NCBI GenBank assembly: GCA_030430835.1
Contig: JAUIKJ010000156.1
Coordinates: 1 to 6,994, forward strand
Direction of reading: 5' to 3'
DNA: 6,994 nt
Source of the DNA: Candidatus Hydrogenedentota bacterium
Lineage (GTDB): Bacteria; Hydrogenedentota; Hydrogenedentia; Hydrogenedentales; JAEUWI01
Below, piece by piece: positions 5,300 through 6,994 of this stretch. Under the pieces are notes generated by a model. The model was not told the DNA's origin. It saw nothing but the letters and a program-made list of their open reading frames with translations, and ran no database searches. The translations under genes were made by a program, and so were the position numbers. The number at the start of each line of letters is the position of its first letter. The first letter of the stretch is position 1.

Positions 5300-6757
5300 T
5301 TAGCGCTGGCTTTGTGCCCGGCGGCGCAGGATGTACATCATGCCGATGGACAGCATGATGAAGGTGGCCAGGGCCGGGGCCTGCAGGGCGATCTTTCCGA
5401 AGAAGATGACCGGCAGGAGCAGGATGCGCACCGCAGAAGCGAGCATCGGGTTGGCCGCGACCGCATCCGCGATCCAGGGGCTCACGTGGTAGTACGCATC
5501 CGTGAAGGCCGTACCGACCGCGTTGTCGAGCAGGTAGGCATCGCGCACACCGCGCAGGGTGTCGATCTCCGCCGCGAGCGGGGTGCCGTAGGCCGCCGTC
5601 GCGATGAAGCAGGGGCCACCGCCGCCGCCGCCCGAATCGCCACCAGCCGCGAGGCCGAGGATGGCAAGCAGGACGCCGAGGAGCAGGAGCACCAGCGGGG
5701 TGTAGTTATCCGGCTGCTTCGTGTACTCGTAGACGCGTTCCAGCGTGACAATCGGGGTGGTCGGGGCGGCTTCGCCATAGATGACGAAGTCGACGATACC
5801 CTTGTCGTCGCTCGGGGGCATGGTGACCTCGAGGCTGAATTCGTCCGTGCCCACCGGCGTCACGAAGTTCGCCGGGAGGATGGTGCCACCGACGACCTTG
5901 CCACCGTTGACCACTTCAACCAGCTCGATGCGGTTGATGTGGCCCAGACCGCCGCCACGGGAGACGATGGTGACGGTGTTGCCACCCGCCACGTCACCGC
6001 TCGCGGTGCCGCTGTCCGTGTTCAGGCGAATCGCCTCGGCGAGGTCCGCCGTGATGATCGCATCCTGACGGAGGCTGAAGCCGTTGAGGCTGTACAGGCG
6101 CGCCATCATGAGCGCATCCGGTTCATCCGTACCCTTGGCGATCGCCGGGGTGACTTCGTTGTTGAGGATTTCGGACTGGTATTCCACGATTTCCGGATCG
6201 GCCGCCGTGGCGGTTTCGCTCACGTAATCGTATTCTACCGCGCTACCCCAGAAGGTGACGCTGTTGCCGAAGTCTTCAACCGTGAGACCGGAGCCGGTGA
6301 TCGGCGCCGACAGGAAGGCCGGGGTCGAATCGGTCGGGTTACCGACCTCATCGATCGGACCACCGAAGTCGAAGACGCCTGCGTTGGCGCCCGGGAAGAC
6401 CGCGGAACCCGCCGGCGGCGTGTTCTGCTTCACTTCCGTGCCCGTGTACAGGTTCAGGGTGAAATCGAGCGTGTTGTCAATCGCGCTACCCACATCGATA
6501 CCACCGGTACCCAGCGCCGTGACGGGGCCGGTGTTCTGCTTGGTGCTGTCGTTGAGGGCGTTACGCGCGATACCGAAGACGCTCGTGCCCGCGTCCACAT
6601 CCAGCGCCGGGAGTACAAGTTCCGCGAAGCTGGTGTGCGGGTCACCAAGGGTGACGTCGACATCGGTCGAGCCGGCCTCTTCTCCCACCTCACGTATGTC
6701 GTCGTACTCGGGACTGTCGATCTCTCTGGGGGTGATGATACGCCACTGCATCCAGGG
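5300..6757 (-). CDS. CFI-box surface protein with C-terminal membrane anchor, 5' end not seen
   Basis: This part of the open frame runs from the right junction to TAA at 5300-5302 and codes for about 485 residues. The first ~350 are acidic, Thr/Ser/Gly-rich and apparently exported. A stretch near 6006-5770 (NTVTIVSRGGGLGHI to VDFVIYGEAAP) has the look of an immunoglobulin-like IPT/TIG sandwich, a tentative reading. Then come a hydrophobic segment (about 5702-5644, LVLLLLGVLLAILGL), a glycine run GGDSGGGGGG, and PCFIATAAYGTP (about 5614-5579), the signature of the CFI-box C-terminal domain, whose RDAYLLDN and YYHVSPWIADAV follow. Two further hydrophobic stretches and a basic RRRAQSQR end complete it. 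CFI-box domains occur at the ends of secreted proteins in many environmental bacteria, and their role is not known to me. An ATG at 6751 could be an internal start, but no ribosome site marks it. Confidence 0.8.
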   Translation of the reverse strand, partial: PWMQWRIITPREIDSPEYDDIREVGEEAGSTDVDVTLGDPHTSFAELVLPALDVDAGTSVFGIARNALNDSTKQNTGPVTALGTGGIDVGSAIDNTLDFTLNLYTGTEVKQNTPPAGSAVFPGANAGVFDFGGPIDEVGNPTDSTPAFLSAPITGSGLTVEDFGNSVTFWGSAVEYDYVSETATAADPEIVEYQSEILNNEVTPAIAKGTDEPDALMMARLYSLNGFSLRQDAIITADLAEAIRLNTDSGTASGDVAGGNTVTIVSRGGGLGHINRIELVEVVNGGKVVGGTILPANFVTPVGTDEFSLEVTMPPSDDKGIVDFVIYGEAAPTTPIVTLERVYEYTKQPDNYTPLVLLLLGVLLAILGLAAGGDSGGGGGGPCFIATAAYGTPLAAEIDTLRGVRDAYLLDNAVGTAFTDAYYHVSPWIADAVAANPMLASAVRILLLPVIFFGKIALQAPALATFIMLSIGMMYILRRRAQSQR

Positions 6758-6765
6758 CGTGCGCA
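6750..6765. other. Right junction: hydrogenase joined in frame to CFI-box protein
   Basis: Hydrogenase similarity ends with the Thr codon at 6758-6760, and the following residues belong to a different protein. No intergenic sequence, stop or start signal lies between them, and both sides are GC-rich, so composition does not mark the join. It is placed by where family conservation stops, within a few bases. Confidence 0.65.
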
Positions 6766-6994
6766 AGACCTCCAGCGGGCGCTCCGGATCCGCGAGCGGG
6801 GTCCCGAGCAGCGAGGCCTCGTAGGGCCCGGCCTCATCCGCTTCGTTCCTCGGCGCGGCGTTCCACGTCGTGGGGACCACCGCCTGGTAGTTCTTGATCT
6901 TGCCGTCCTTGATCACGATCCAGTGCGACAGGATCCCGCGGGGCGCCTCGTGGAAGCCGAAGCCGCTCTGCTCGCCCTTGGGGAAGACGGGCTT
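6758..6994 (-). CDS. [NiFe]-hydrogenase large subunit, C-terminal fragment
   Basis: The frame is open to the right edge. It reads KPVFPKGEQSGFGFHEAPRG, then ILSHWIVIKDGKIKNYQAVV, PTTWNAAPRN, GPYEASLLGTP and ADPERPLEVLRT, 79 residues in all. This is the strongly conserved region just upstream of the C-terminus in the catalytic subunit of membrane-bound uptake (group 1) [NiFe] hydrogenases, which oxidise H2. In the family, RT is followed by VHSFDPCxxCxxH, whose two cysteines bind the Ni-Fe centre and after which the maturation protease cuts. Here the next residues are PWMQWRIITPRE, so that motif is absent and the protein could not form the active site. The join with the CFI-box protein is in frame, so one continuous open frame runs 6994-5300. 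Identity as a hydrogenase piece is firm. That the fusion is biological is doubtful. Confidence 0.88.

Noticed and set aside
1..6994. tRNA, rRNA, CRISPR arrays, riboswitches, transposase genes.
   Set aside because: None was recognised on either strand by reading. The only repeat structure found is the palindrome at 2312-2399 and the terminator stem at 5240-5273.

Overview
This is a GC-rich bacterial window of about 7 kb. Nearly all of its coding capacity lies on the minus strand. The main body (about 295 to 6757) looks like one genome. It carries three tandem paralogues of a GspG-derived (type II secretion major pseudopilin-like) membrane protein, a Nudix hydrolase, a family-39-type glycosyltransferase and a membrane-anchored CFI-box protein. 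Several divergent pseudopilin-like genes plus a CFI-box C-terminal domain suggest an environmental lineage of the Planctomycetota/Hydrogenedentota kind. This is an inference from gene style, and no marker gene is present.

Layout on the minus strand, in transcription order from the right edge: (1) 6994-5300, one open frame whose first ~79 visible residues are the C-terminal part of a [NiFe]-hydrogenase large subunit and whose remainder is an unrelated surface protein ending in a CFI-box and membrane helices; (2) a strong intrinsic terminator at 5231-5273; (3) a near-consensus sigma70 promoter at 5076-5104; (4) a compact three-gene run of pseudopilin-like paralogues, 5054-4200, 4188-3292 and 3275-2424, with gaps of 11 and 16 bases; (5) a long palindrome at 2312-2399 resembling a REP/IS200-type mobile repeat, able to act as a terminator; (6) a Nudix gene 2265-1747 and, 12 bases later, a glycosyltransferase gene from 1734 that runs into the left junction.

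The two edges do not fit the body. Bases 1-257 are plus strand, about 47% GC, and encode part of an S41 C-terminal processing protease that resembles proteobacterial CtpA/Prc. It breaks off just before its catalytic serine motif. At the same place the opposing glycosyltransferase loses its last residues, and GC jumps to about 67%. At the right edge the hydrogenase loses its Ni-binding C-terminal motif exactly where the CFI-box protein begins. Two unrelated gene-breaking joins at the two ends are best explained by chimeric assembly or amplification, although a real rearrangement cannot be excluded from sequence alone.

The most distinctive biology is the pseudopilin-like cluster. The three proteins keep the GspG C-terminal hallmarks (DPWG, an S/N-rich WSxGxNxxNDQPH block and a GGGDDxNNWD loop). 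They have lost the prepilin peptidase site and gained a shared insertion of about 70 residues. They look like ordinary single-pass membrane proteins built from a pseudopilin, of unknown role. No secretion machinery genes are present in the window.
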